Shown: piece after piece, positions 23,842-39,455 of the stretch | How positions within the stretch are numbered: the first letter of the stretch is position 1 | Layout of the letters: the number at the start of each line of letters is the position of its first letter | The notes under the pieces: generated by a model | What the model was told of the DNA's origin: nothing | What the model saw: only the letters and a program-made list of their open reading frames with translations | Databases searched by the model: none | Source of the DNA: Casuarina equisetifolia | Lineage: Eukaryota; Streptophyta; Magnoliopsida; Fagales; Casuarinaceae | Reading direction: 5' to 3' | DNA length: 64,000 nucleotides | Assembly (NCBI GenBank): GCA_028551475.1 | Contig: CM052354.1 | Location: forward strand, 28,357,258 to 28,421,257 | Translations under genes and position numbers: made by a program

Positions 23842-26800
23842 TCACCTGTCCCTCAAAACAACATAGTTAGACCCGTTAGTCCGCTGTATCTTAGAAATTT
23901 TCCTCAGGATGTCTGCAAAGGCTTTCTTGTCCTGCACAATAAAGCACACACAAGAAATAAGAATAAATTTGACAAAATTGTCAGGTAGGTATTTGATCAA
24001 ACATGTAGTCAGTTTACTTCTTTTTCAAAGAAACAAATACAACTCCTGAAACAAGTAGAAGCAAAAAATGACATCATTTCCCATAATACGAAGAAAGGGG
24101 AACCATCACCATACTATGAACAATGTATCTTTCGTCTAATTTATGCAGATCGTATTTCCTTTTGTATGAGACTTTTTTTAACATGAAATTATCAGGGAAA
24201 TATGATGTAATGGACAATAGCATGTGTTTGCAAGCACCCAAAAAATCACAAGGACCAAACAAGAATGCCATAGATAAGCCTCAATTTTGGGGGCTAAAAC
24301 CATCTTCATGATTAAGCAACTCAACCAATCTATTTATAGTTCCCATAATAAAAATAGGCCTTACATGGACACTGGATGAGTGTTGACACAAACAAAGTGA
24401 ATTCTAATCACATGGACAAAAAAATCAAATACTCGTGCCACAAATGAAAAGGCAATTCTTTAAAAAACAATACTATTTACAGACCCAAAGAGGTGAGAAT
24501 CAACAGGTTGATGATGATCAAAGAGTGGTATCCTAACTCCATTAGTTAATGAATTTGAAAAACGGCCTATATACTATAAACAGAAACATAAAAATTAGAT
24601 AGCAAAAATAGTGATTCGCAGAATAGGCATGACAAAAAGCATATTTTTGTCATAATGTAGTTGACTTAATAAAATAAATTGCAAAAAGTGCATGACTTTA
24701 AACTTCCACAACCAGAAACTTCGAGCACATTTTTTTTATTCCAAAGAGACAATTGGGTTTAGACAGCCACTCGGCTGATTATGAAACTTGTCCATGGCTC
24801 GTAAGTCAGTGATGCAACCAGCTGACAGGCCCAAGGCAGGTTTTACCAGTTATAGTCTAGGGGTGTTACTCCCGGAAAAAATGGGGGAAATTACCACTTA
24901 AACCGGTTCAACAATCCAATTAAGTCCAAGTTTTACAACATAATGAAAGAGCTTACCTCCGGCGATCTTAGCCTAGCCTTAAAATTAGCCACAAGATCCT
25001 GTGTAGTCACTGGTGTTTTTTGCATTAGAACAGCCCTGATCTCTTCTTCAGTGACAGGACCAGCAGATGATGTTGACCCAGGTTTTGATGATGATAATGG
25101 TGTGCCTTTTGATGACACACTACTCTTAGAGGCAGACCCATTTTCTTCTTTCACAAATGGTCTTGATTCCTGATTCCAAGTAAAGACATTTTAAAATTGT
25201 GATAAAAGACGAGTCCATTAAAATAGCCCTAAAACGCTTGAGAGGGTAAATAATCTGAATACAAACTTGACGTAAAATAAAGCAGGTTCATAGAGAGTCT
25301 TACATTTTCTGTCTTCACCTTCTTTGGAGGTGCACTATTCGATGCTTTAGCATCATCACCATTTAATTTTCTCTTTGACTTTGAAGACTTAGAGGTAGAT
25401 GGGGTTCCCCGAGCTGATCCAGGAGGTGAAGTTTTAGCAGGACTGTTCTCAGAAGGTTCATCTTTCGATGCATCCTTCTGCTTTGGAGCTAGCACAGGAG
25501 AAAGACTAATGTCATCCTCAACCTGCAAAAAGCAATAAAGAAAAGGTCCATTAGCGGAGGTGGGGAAAACAAAAAGTCTTATAAATGACCAAGTGAAACA
25601 CTAACCAACTTCACAGTTCCCTTTGAAAAAGCAAGATAATGACTCAATATACGGTTCAATGATTAAGCATCAAACTAAACTTACATCTTCATCATCGTCA
25701 TCATCCTCAGCATCCGACTCATTCAGCCCACCAGCTCGCCCAAGCAACTTCTTCAACTCTTTTCCAGATTTGCTCAGTCCACCCTCCTCTTCATTATCTT
25801 CATCCTCATCTTCTTCGTCCTGCAAGTACATGTAAGAACGTCATCATAATTTGATGTCCAAAATGATGAGGCCACAACTTCAGTAATCAACATGCACTGG
25901 GCACAGGAAGAGATTCAAGTGCTACCTCTAGCACCAGAAACACAGCAATAAAGCAGTTAAATGGCATCTAGAAAGGATCAACTACTGATTAGCTAAACCT
26001 GAACAAAGGAATCATAACTAAGCATGTAGAGCAGTATTAGAGACAAAAAATTATACAAGGAAAGACATACAAAGGCAAAGAACATGATGACTATTCAATA
26101 TTATGATATGCTGTTTCACATTCTTGTTTCAACTAATCTCTATACAGGTTGCAGTAAGTTCACAAACAAACTTTCAAAAACCAAACCAAACCAACCATTT
26201 TCTTAGCCAGTAGTAAGCAACAAGTATTATGAAATTTGGAATATAATTCCCACGGCAGTTAGTTTCTACTTATTCTGCAACTTATCATTGGTTATCATAG
26301 TAAGAATTTCATTAAAAAATATATAAGAGACTGAGTATACATGTTGGTGGAAGTGTACATGCGTTGCTTTTAGTGAATAAACCCAAGATACCAGAGAACA
26401 TAGATAACCTTCAGATAGTATATCTAACATACTAAACCCACAAATTACAAGGCAGCACTAAAATAAGAAGACAATCTCGAATGAAATGTATCCTTGCTTC
26501 AAACTTTAGACTTGGTAGAGTTTGGTTTTAGATCCATTATTAGTTGATAGTTTTTTTAATAGTCTATGTGCTAAAAGCCTTCCAGAAACTCTAGCTATCA
26601 ATAAAATCAGTTAATCCCTCAGAGCTACAAGAGTAATGCAACCAACTTACATACAGCTATGCTCAGGAATTGACAAACATCAGGTATATAAGCTTCCAGC
26701 CCAGTAAACATATATCAAAGCACATCTTCAATGCTAAGATAATTTTCCAGCAGGGTTGTTCCAAACTGGCCTGATATGAAAAAGGTACAAGAGCAAACCT

Positions 26801-29800
26801 GCTTAATTTCCGGAGGAGCAGGAACTTCAGGGGCCAATTCTTCCCTTTCCTCAGGATTATTTCCAACCGCTTCATCATCATCAGTGAAAATTTCTTCATG
26901 CTCCCAATCATCACCTGACACGTAGTGACAAATTTTTTTGGGAAAATGTGTCTTCAATTATAAATAGAGCAGAAGCTTTCAGAAATACTTAGGTACATTG
27001 TCTTCAATTACTTGTCGAACAGATTTCAAATAATTAATTAAAAGGATTACGTAATACCATCGGGAACCTATTCTCGATAACTTAAATGCACCCTTCCATT
27101 GGTTTATGCCATTCCGCAGTAAGGTTAAATATACAAGAGCTAGAAATAGGATAAATTTGGTGTACCACAAAAAGCAACAAGATGATGCCCAGCACTTTCT
27201 TCAAGGATAAGCATATAATTCCACAATAAGGTTTAATGTGGAACACATTCAACGTATAATTTACTCCTAACGAGAAGGATAAGCAACAATCATCCATATA
27301 TGAATTCTCTCTACCAGAGGCTTCAACAAAATGTTAAAAAAAAGAACATTCAAGGCAAATCAGAATAGATGATAAACTCACTGCTTAGCCCTCTATCTCA
27401 CACATTATTTTTTTTTTCCTCTTGAATTAGCAACAAAGAGATATTCCCATACGACATGAAGGGTATGTAAGACATGTACTTCATCCATTTAGGAAACTAC
27501 AAGCACAAATTTGTAGCATAACCAAATCCAAAAAGGAGTCACAACAAACACCAACCAAAGCAGATCCAGGAAGATAGATTCAAGCAAGTTTCCATTAGGT
27601 CCTACATCACTAGAAGAAAGATGTCACCTTCTAACAAATTACTTACACAATACAACCATTAACCACCTTCCAAGTTACACCATTCTCAAGATGATCAAAA
27701 TACTCTTTCCAACATGAAAACACCCTTGAGTCCGATGCATCAACCACTATATCTCAAATAAAAAATTACATGATCCAAACTCTCCAAGACTATACGAATT
27801 AGAAGGAGACAGCCTGCCGCTTAACCAATATTGTTGCTAGTAACCAATTATCCTGTCTTTCAAAGGTGGTCAACAGCCAAGGTTTTCCCCAAATCAGCCA
27901 TGCTTTAATAAAAATGCTAATTTTCATCATTTTGCGCTATCTACTGTCCTGGGTCAAAATCATGGACACCAACAGACACCAGAAGATCAAGTAACTTCTT
28001 GATGATTATGGATTATAACTATAATATTCACGATTGTAACTCACAGAAACATTCCCATCACCTTTTAACCTAGCTGCCTTTTATTCAAGGGAGAAAAATA
28101 AAATAAAAGGATACCATAACATCTCTACTTTCAAGAAGAGTAGGACCAAGTCAATCTGAATAATATATTGGGGTTTTTAGATAGCAAAATACATCACTAG
28201 GCTGTCATGACACAAAATGGACAAGGAATGAAGAAAATAATCAACAGTAACCTCTTCCTTAGATGAAAAGAAGATAGAATGGAAAAAAACATTACCTTTC
28301 TCGATATCATCATCATCCAAATCATGATCACCACCCCTTGGACCTTCCTCATCATCATCACCACCTCTTTTGTTGAGTCCCAATCTATTCTTCCTTGCTG
28401 CCTCTTCTTCTTCATCCTCCTCTCCTTTATCTGAAGCATTACCTTCCTCTTCATCACCAGTTGTCTTTCTACGCCCTCTCCCCCCACCAGCACCATTTTC
28501 CTTCTCATCAACCCTCTCCACTTCACCAAATGCAGCAGCTCCATTATTTGCAACCTTCATCATCCATCTCTCATATCCATCTGCTGTCTTTTTCCTGTTC
28601 TTCATCTTTTCTTCTGCTTCCTCTAGAGTAAGTTGCTTATATTGTGCAACCTTGTTAAAGTTGTACCTAAAGATTGAGCAGGTCAAACAACAATCACAGA
28701 AATAAGCAAGAATTGACATCCAAATACCAAGTGTCCATAGGTAGAAACCAGGAATTTCTATAACAGATGACATAAATAGAGATTCTCACCAAATATCTTA
28801 ACAAAGCAGAACAACATTTTGACATAGATAAGATATTGCATATGTCAGATCGTTCATACCAAGAACCAGCAGGAATAGCGACAAACTCCTTTCCTTGCAT
28901 CATCAGTAGGTAGTATGTAGCAGATTGTGCACCCTCAAGGTGACCTTGGAACTGAGATTGCCCTGTTTCATCCTCCAACAGCCATGGTTTATTTTTGTAC
29001 TTCTCCTATGAGTTGCATGATAAATTAATGGGAATAAGTGACAAAGAAGGCAATAAGATGTGCAAAGTGGCACTTTGATCAGACTTTTAAAAATGGGCAA
29101 ATAAACTTTTATATGGTGTCTGTTTTGCCATCAAGGCATTGAAATTCATTTCATCCACAGGTGTTGCTCCATCTTAGATTTTGCCACAGCATGTGGCAGC
29201 AAAGGGAAGAAATCACAATTTATGAATAGCACTTTTTTCCTTCAACACTTAATGCTAAGTTCAGACATTTTACATTTAAACCAGCACTTGTCTTAGCAAA
29301 ACATAATGCTGTATCTCCAGCAGAGGCAATTGAGCTGTTATATCATTTATTTTGCGGGTATATTTGGCCACCTAACAATTTGTAAGTTTATCTTAAATGT
29401 ACAGCGGAATATCCTGGTTAAAGTACATTCCCACTTAAATCAGTTACTTTGTAACAGTAAAAAGGAAAAAGGCTTTTATGGTTCATCCAGAATCGGTTAA
29501 GACAAAATAGTAAAAGATCTAGCTTCTTACTGACTAAAGAGAATTATTTATGTATGGCTTCAACTTCTACATTTCAAAAACCTAAAGTAGATTGCGCATT
29601 ACTAGAATATCAGCATTAGATTAGCATTACAAACACTACAATTCTAAGAAGTTCAATCCCCAAAACTGCAAATAAAGACAGAAACAAGCCAATAGAGTAC
29701 AAAAGGATGAATTCAATACCCGCAGAGCATCAGAAAGTTGGCGTCCTTGTAGCCCGTCTTTTTGGAGAGACCATTTATTTTCAGCAGTCTTCTTCTTTGA

Positions 29801-30499
29801 GAAATTAGGCAGCCCACTGACAAACCTACCAATAAAGTAATTCTTGTCGCTGCTAGAACTCGCACGGACATTGTATTCCTATTGTGGAAACAAATTAAAA
29901 GGCATCTAGACTTTCAGCTTAAAACTAAAGCAGACTAAAATCTGTCAAGTACTTACAAAACAATAGACAGTTAGAAATGCTGCAGATACACTTATCTGAA
30001 TGTAGTGAGATTAAGCAGTAAAAACTACATTTGTTCACAAATGACAATCCCCTGATGACAAGTCCTTATATCAAAGGCAAAACCTTAACATCTCTTTCCT
30101 CTCTTTTGCTTTCTTTGTGGTACTAAAACAAGAGATTGAGTGGACTCCCACCAAGTAAACGATGATCTATATAAACTGACATAGAATTCTAATTAAAATT
30201 GGATTACAAGAACTGTCAACATGCTTTTTGCCAATAACCACAAGTTCAATTAAGCATCTTTACGACCAATGAGATGTCATACAAGTATAAGCATATGACG
30301 GCGAGAAAGAGAAAGAAAGTGAACGAACTCGAATCAAGCGAGTGACGACAGTGTTACAGTCGTAGCACTTGGCACGGTTCTCGGCCATGGTTTTGCCACA
30401 GGTCAAGCACAAAGTCATGTGCTTGCAATTGCTTCCATACAAGTCCGAGGTCGATCCACATCCACTACACGCCGGCTTTAACTGCAGATCGATCGACAT
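23842..30499 (-). CDS. TFIIFA: Transcription factor IIF alpha subunit (RAP74)
   Basis: Large subunit of TFIIF, which escorts RNA polymerase II into the preinitiation complex and aids elongation, in the nucleus. Nine exons: 30329-30499, 29720-29878, 28860-29005, 28296-28666, 26799-26914, 25685-25819, 25304-25522, 24957-25169, 23842-23931. They total 1620 bases, or 539 residues, against about 543 recalled for Arabidopsis. The N-terminus carries CxxC pairs (CSGC, CLTC, CYDC) forming a zinc-ribbon-like module before the dimerisation domain (NYFIGRF, WLLEDETGQ, GHLEGAQSATYYLL). A long acidic and lysine-rich middle follows. The C-terminal winged helix (VTEEEIRAVLM, TTQDLVANFKARL, KKAFADILRKISKIQ) ends in VLRDR. 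A 5'-leader intron is likely at 30517-30660. Confidence 0.95.
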
Positions 30500-30516
30500 C
30501 CTCCCTTCTTCAAAAT

Positions 30517-30660
30517 CTAAACAACAACAATAGAATTCCCACGGAAACAAACAGAAATTCAGCCAATATCAAAAGCACGAACACTAGGGTTACAAAAGGA
30601 AAGGCCTGAGTAAATATCAACAATCAACCGAGCGAATTCTTACTACAAAACCTAAATTAC
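30517..30660 (-). other. Probable 5'-leader intron of TFIIF alpha
   Basis: A minus-strand donor (CAGAAG/GTAATTTAGG) and an acceptor (GTTGTTGTTTAG) bracket 144 bases just upstream of the ATG at 30499. This is inferred from splice motifs only. Confidence 0.5.
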
Positions 30661-30759
30661 CTTCTGATTGCTGGTTACGAGAACTCGACGAAGTTCCTAA
30701 TAATTCATTACAAAACTCTTCCAAGATTGCGTTGATTAGTGAGAGTCGTTGTCTGTATA

Positions 30760-31805
30760 TGATTCGATTTACTTAAAGATAGCTTCTTATTGAGCAGAAT
30801 AAGTGCGGGAGAGGAGAAAGAAGTAAAATAATAAATAAATAATATATCACTTGGGTTTACCATTCTTCCAAAGAGGAAGTGGTTCTTGTGCTTCCTTGAA
30901 AGAACCCATGTGATCAAATTTTCTCTTCATCGATCTTTGAAGCTATCAAACTCATTTTTATTTTATTTTATTGTTTGGTGTTGTGTTTCTTTAGTTTATA
31001 AAAAATCATTATAATTTGAGAGCAATCCTGTCAAAAGAAACCATAATAGACTCGTAAAATATTTTCTAAGAAATTCATGTGGAAACCGTTTTATATTCAA
31101 CAAAAAAAGAAGAAGCTACTTACCACTATCTATAAATACATGAGAAGCCTAAACAATTCTCAACTATAGTGTAGGGGAATGTAAATGCTATGTAAATGCT
31201 TCATTGTGTTAAAACGTTTATAGTCTAATTTAAAAATAAATTTTAGATTTGTTGAAGCTCTTTATTATATAAATAAAAATTTAAATGTATTCCTTTAATA
31301 ATAAGAAATTTATCATCAAATCTTTCATATAATTCTTATTTTAATGGTCAAATTATTAGAGTATCGCATTACATAATTCATATATAAATTTAAATTAATA
31401 CAATCTATATTAGTACTAAGGAGATATTAACTTAGATATTATGTTAAAATATTTATATTTAATTTAAAAATTAATTGTAGAATTAATAAAATTTATTATT
31501 TTATAAGTAAAAATTTTGATATATTTCTTAGTTACGTGAAACTTAATATCTACGTCTTAATGCATTTTTTAGTAAGGTGAGGTTATGTTATAAGAGAAAA
31601 AATAATAGAAAAAGTATTCAGAAAGAAAATAATGAAGAAATGACAGGGAATCTACAGGGCATATCCTTTTGAACGATCGGTAGCCATCTAACTTAAACGT
31701 GATCAGGGCCTTTGATTCCAACTACCCCACCGAATGCAGACACCTTGATCAGATAAAGACTATTTTATGGAGGAATGGAAAGATAATCTTTCCTCTGACG
31801 TGGAC
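30760..31805. other. Shared upstream region of divergent TFIIF alpha and FAH
   Basis: About 1 kb of very AT-rich DNA between two head-to-head genes. No coding region is seen. It must hold both promoters. The only clear core element is the FAH TATA box at 31806. Confidence 0.5.
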
Positions 31806-31813
31806 TATAAATA
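31806..31813 (+). promoter_or_regulatory. TATA box of the fumarylacetoacetase gene
   Basis: TATAAATA lies 113 bases before the fumarylacetoacetase ATG, a normal distance for a plant TATA box with an ~80-base leader. Confidence 0.6.
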
Positions 31814-31925
31814 AAGCCATCTTCGTTTTGCAGATTCACACCCCAACTCTCCCTTGTTCACTCTGTTCTTCCACGTCGGAGCTTCAAGGACCGTGCTACG
31901 ACGCTGTTTCGGCACTTCCAGCTAA

Positions 31926-36042
<4,117 letters not shown>

Positions 36043-36475
36043 GGACGATGTGGTTTTATGTGATGAGAGATTCTTGTAAGATCTCATCACCTCAACTTGA
36101 ATTGGATTTGCCGAAGCTGGACTAGAATTGATATATATTTTCTCTTCAACGTCCCGTAATGTCAATTACCCTTGTACTTATTGGAGCGTGAAAACCGTTG
36201 ATGAAAATGTCTTTTCAATAATGAATTATCATTTACACATTTCGGACGTAGCCTTTCTCTCCCTCTCGTTGTCCATCCATAGACCTGCTGCCGAAGGATT
36301 TGTTTGCTGTGATTTGGTGCCAAGCCAGTAAATCTCTGTTACATTAGAACGCAAAAGGGCTTTCTTTTTTCTCTTTTCGGATTTCAAACTCCATCATGCA
36401 TGTGGTAAAAGCGGGCACATTTGGTAAAAAGGTGGAGCCATGTGTCCAAAAGGATCCTATTACGCGCCAGGATCG

Positions 36476-36483
36476 TTCAAGAA
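36476..36483. promoter_or_regulatory. Candidate heat-shock element
   Basis: TTCAAGAA, the core of the nTTCnnGAAn heat-shock element, lies 41 bases before a TATATAT box and 95 before the start of the BAG co-chaperone gene. A third unit is imperfect. The position is right, but an eight-base match can occur by chance. Confidence 0.35.
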
Positions 36484-36522
36484 GCGTCCCACAGTTGAAG
36501 AAAATCTTTTGATAAAGTTTAT

Positions 36523-36529
36523 TATATAT
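36523..36529 (+). promoter_or_regulatory. TATA box of the BAG gene
   Basis: TATATAT within TTTATTATATATCGC, about 50 bases before the BAG ATG. This implies a very short leader. Confidence 0.45.
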
Positions 36530-36577
36530 CGCTAACTCCCTTCACTCCCTGGTCCCTTTCCGGCGAGTCGCTCAGCT

Positions 36578-37264
36578 ATGAAACACTCTCGCCATGCCAG
36601 CTTTTTGTCTTCCTCTTCTACCACGGTCACCTACACCTTCCACGACGACCACTCTTCCCCTCCACCTCATCCCAATTCCACTGAGATTCCCATCCATTCA
36701 TCCTCCGAAACAGCGCAAATCCCCGTCACCATCAATTTCCCCCTAGAAACCCAAGCCTTCGCCGCCGCCAAAATCCAATCTGCCTACCGTGCACACAGAA
36801 TACGTACTCTGTACAAAAAGATCGCAACGGTTAACTCCGACGCCGACCAACTACAACGCCTAATCCAACGGCAGGAAACCGTGGATGCCGTCCGGAGCGA
36901 CGACCGGGAGAAGCTGAAGATGAACGAAGCCCTGATGAGTTTGTTGCTGAGGCTGGACTCCGTGCCCGGGGTTGATCCAACGGTAAGGGAGGCGAGGAGG
37001 AAGGTGAGCCGTCGGATTGTCGCGTTGCAGGAGATTTTGGACGCGATTTCGGAGGCGAAGGTGGGAGATGATGACTGTGGCTATCGCGCGTGGGGACCCC
37101 CCTGGGGTTACGGATATTACGACGGGTTTCTGAGGAATTGGGACGACGTCGTTGCCGGAATGGAGGAGGAGGTTTGCAGGGAACGAGGAGGTGAGGAGAT
37201 GGAGAAGTTCTGTGCACAGCATTTGGGGTTTCGGTGCTTGCAAAGGTTTCTACGTGAGCCCTGA
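36578..37264 (+). CDS. BAG5: BAG-family co-chaperone regulator with IQ motif (BAG5-like)
   Basis: Single-exon gene of 228 residues. BAG proteins bind the ATPase domain of Hsp70/Hsc70 and act as nucleotide-exchange factors. The plant IQ subgroup also binds calmodulin. Residues 1-55 are a Ser/Pro/Thr-rich leader. An IQ motif (AAKIQSAYRAHRIRTLYKKI) covers about 63-82. A helical BAG domain follows from about 85 to 160, with RLIQRQETVDAVR, MNEALMSLLLRLDSVPGVDP and RRKVSRRIVALQEILDAI. The C-terminal 60 residues contain a Gly/Trp/Tyr-rich patch (WGPPWGYGYYDGF). The combination fits Arabidopsis BAG5 (mitochondrial) or BAG8 types, and position next to fumarylacetoacetase favours BAG5. Long antisense frames here follow from the high third-position GC. 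Confidence 0.88.
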   Translation: MKHSRHASFLSSSSTTVTYTFHDDHSSPPPHPNSTEIPIHSSSETAQIPVTINFPLETQAFAAAKIQSAYRAHRIRTLYKKIATVNSDADQLQRLIQRQETVDAVRSDDREKLKMNEALMSLLLRLDSVPGVDPTVREARRKVSRRIVALQEILDAISEAKVGDDDCGYRAWGPPWGYGYYDGFLRNWDDVVAGMEEEVCRERGGEEMEKFCAQHLGFRCLQRFLREP

Positions 37265-37458
37265 TCCTCTGTGGTGTAACACACCGTTCAATTTATGCTC
37301 TCATTTGTAATCACATCCAGACCATGTGTCGGTATCAAATGGACGAACGATGTTAATATCTTTTATATATTCTTATGAAGATCCAAGTAAAAGCTATATC
37401 AAAATATGATAACACAAGGAAATAGTTCTACATAGTAGGAAACATTAGTATTTCTACT

Positions 37459-37764
37459 TTAATAGGATGAACAACTGCACTTGCACCGCGACAGGCATTT
37501 CTTGCAATCGGAGAGTTTTGGGGTTCCTCCGTTACAATCGCACCTCTGTATACACTTAGAGCTTGAGCTGCCACCCCACAAGCACCGCGCCATGCAGCGT
37601 ATGACCGGCACGCATGTCGGACAGCCATACTTCAGCTCTTCTCTCACGCAGTCTTTGCATTCACTGCCGTTTGGTGGACAGGCCAGCGCCGGCGAAACCG
37701 CCACCCATATGATTAGCAACACCACCGGAACTAGACCCAACGTAGCCCGCTGCTTCCCCACCAT
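37459..37764 (-). CDS. Small secreted cysteine-rich protein, family not recognised
   Basis: 101 residues. An N-terminal signal peptide runs from the ATG at 37764 (GLVPVVLLIIWVAVSPALA core) with likely cleavage before CPPNGSEC. The mature ~73 residues hold 15 cysteines, with CxxC (CPTC, CKKC) and CxC (CDC, CKCSC) spacings. An upstream in-frame extension of 29 codons exists, but the signal peptide sits directly behind the chosen Met, and the decayed second copy keeps the same ATG. The odd cysteine count leaves one free or one for an interchain bond. I do not recognise the family: spacing differs from defensins, thionins, lipid-transfer proteins and GASA peptides as I know them. A secreted or cell-wall role is inferred only from the signal peptide. 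Confidence 0.75.
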   Translation of the reverse strand: MVGKQRATLGLVPVVLLIIWVAVSPALACPPNGSECKDCVREELKYGCPTCVPVIRCMARCLWGGSSSSKCIQRCDCNGGTPKLSDCKKCLSRCKCSCSSY

Positions 37765-39060
37765 CTCCTCTAAGTTTCTTTCGCTTAGCTTCTCGTAATT
37801 TATAGAGCTGTTTCCCTGAGCTCTTAGAGACACACACGTAAGAAATATCAACTGTCCGCCTACGCGACCATTGAATCATCTCATTGATTGTTATTAAATG
37901 GTCTGCCATGTCTTGGTTTGCACAAGGGCTTATCTTGTCCCGTCTCTCCCTCCCTGCAGCTTTGACTTGTTTAGCGGCCACCGCTCGGGCAGGGCTGAAG
38001 AAAATTTCTTTGGTGCCTTCCTGATCCATTTAGGAAGTTGTTAAAAGAGAAAGAAGTCGGAAGTCCAAGCCCATTAGTATGGACTTCAAAGGCCATCAGG
38101 TCCAAAAATATTTAGGCCAACTAAAAATCTAGGCCATCAGGCACGCAGACATGCTGTTTCTGAACCCATTCGAAAAGGACTTCGCCGTACAAAATTCCAA
38201 TTCCATAACCAGAATTTAAATGGATATCGACGGCCCAATTAGTGTTGGATTTTCTCCTCCTCGACAAACAAGAGTACAACAGTTGTCACACATTTGCTTT
38301 CCACGTGTCCCTTTTGAATAGCGTTCCAATTGTCATTTTCAAGATTTTTTTAACAAAGAAAAAAAAATTAGGTAAAAAGATGTTTGAAAATTTATCTTCA
38401 ATCCTCTTCACTTTGGGAGGGGTTTTTTGAAAATTTACTTGAATTACCAAATAAGTCACTACTATTATAGAAAGATTCTATGGACACAAAAATTTGCCCT
38501 TTTTTATTCAAATATTTGTCATGAACTGGTTTAGAGACGAGAGGTAAATGTGAAAATGCATATTATCTTTATTTAATTGATGTTGGGCATTTTGGAGTAA
38601 GGGGCAAATAGTAAGTTTGAGAAGAATAATAAGGCAACATGGAGAAAGGGGAAGGTAGTGAATAGTGTTGTTATCTACAATGAAAATGTTTATATAGTTT
38701 TCTAGTAAAATTGATGTAGTTTTGCTAGTTTTTGTCTTTGAGTAGTACAATATTCCTAACCAAAGGTCTTTTGCTTGCACCTGACATTTCTTCCATAGCT
38801 TCCATAGCTGCAAATCAACTTCATCACATAATAATGTCTAATATCATGATTGGGATGTCCTTTTTTAATTATAATTTCTCACACTATTGTTAATTGAGCA
38901 CCAATCATATAATTTATTTAGAAAAGGATTGAAAATAATCATCACAAAATAAGAAAATATTGATCTTTCTTGTTTTATTCTCTTGTTGGAGTTTCATTAT
39001 TACATTTCTCAATCAAAACTGTTAGAATAGTACACTAGTACATTAAGTTTAAGCTATGTG

Positions 39061-39393
39061 CTAAATAAATATGAAGTATGTGGACTCACAAGGTGAAAGG
39101 TAAAAAAATGTCCCGATGATAATGTCCTTGATCCATTTAGAAATTTTAAAGTTAGAGCACAAAATGTATCCATAAAAAATCTGGTGACTACCATGAATTC
39201 TATGGTTAGCTAGATATTCACCACAATAGTCAAAATTTCTTGGAGAGTTCTTATTTAAAGTGATCTTGACGATCAAACACACATCATGAAGAAAGAATAG
39301 CAAAGGATATGTACTCAAACCAGGATCCAAATATAAGTGAAAGGCAACTACCTTACTGGGGCTTGCAGGCGAGGTTGGTAATCTACCTTTCAC
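39061..39393 (-). pseudogene. Wax-synthase-like remnant, 3' part only
   Basis: The minus-strand frame keeps DVCLIVKITLNKN, matching GVCLIIEIALKKT of the intact gene at 43813-44964. The DNA at 39125-39275 aligns with 43838-44055, including GATCAAACACAC. The N-terminal two thirds and the catalytic His segment are absent, and the rest has diverged. It is a relic of a tandem duplicate. Confidence 0.55.
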
Positions 39394-39455
39394 TATATAT
39401 TTGATTGGGAACTTTGTTCACGAATTAATTCAAATTTAGTGTATTAAATTTAGGC

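Larger units (their letters stand above)
37459..39455. repeat. Array unit A: cysteine-rich gene plus wax-synthase remnant
   Basis: The stretch from 37760 to about 38540 aligns with 41424 to about 42150 (unit B), for example ATTTATAGAGCTGTTTCCCTGAGCTCTTAGAGAC against a close variant. The part from about 38780 to 39450 aligns with 43500 onward (unit C). All units share one orientation, so this is a decayed tandem array. Confidence 0.7.

Noticed and set aside
28370..28705. Plus-strand Ser/Pro/Leu-rich frames opposite TFIIF alpha exon 4
   Set aside because: They are mirror images of the acidic and lysine-rich RAP74 coding sequence.
36831..37243. Two long antisense frames (127 and 128 codons) opposite the BAG gene
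   Set aside because: They arise from the GC-rich third positions of BAG and show no protein-like features.
37661..38029. A 122-codon minus frame overlapping the cysteine-rich gene and its upstream region
   Set aside because: In the duplicated unit B the aligned sequence has stops in this frame, and the overlap with the signal-peptide gene explains its openness.
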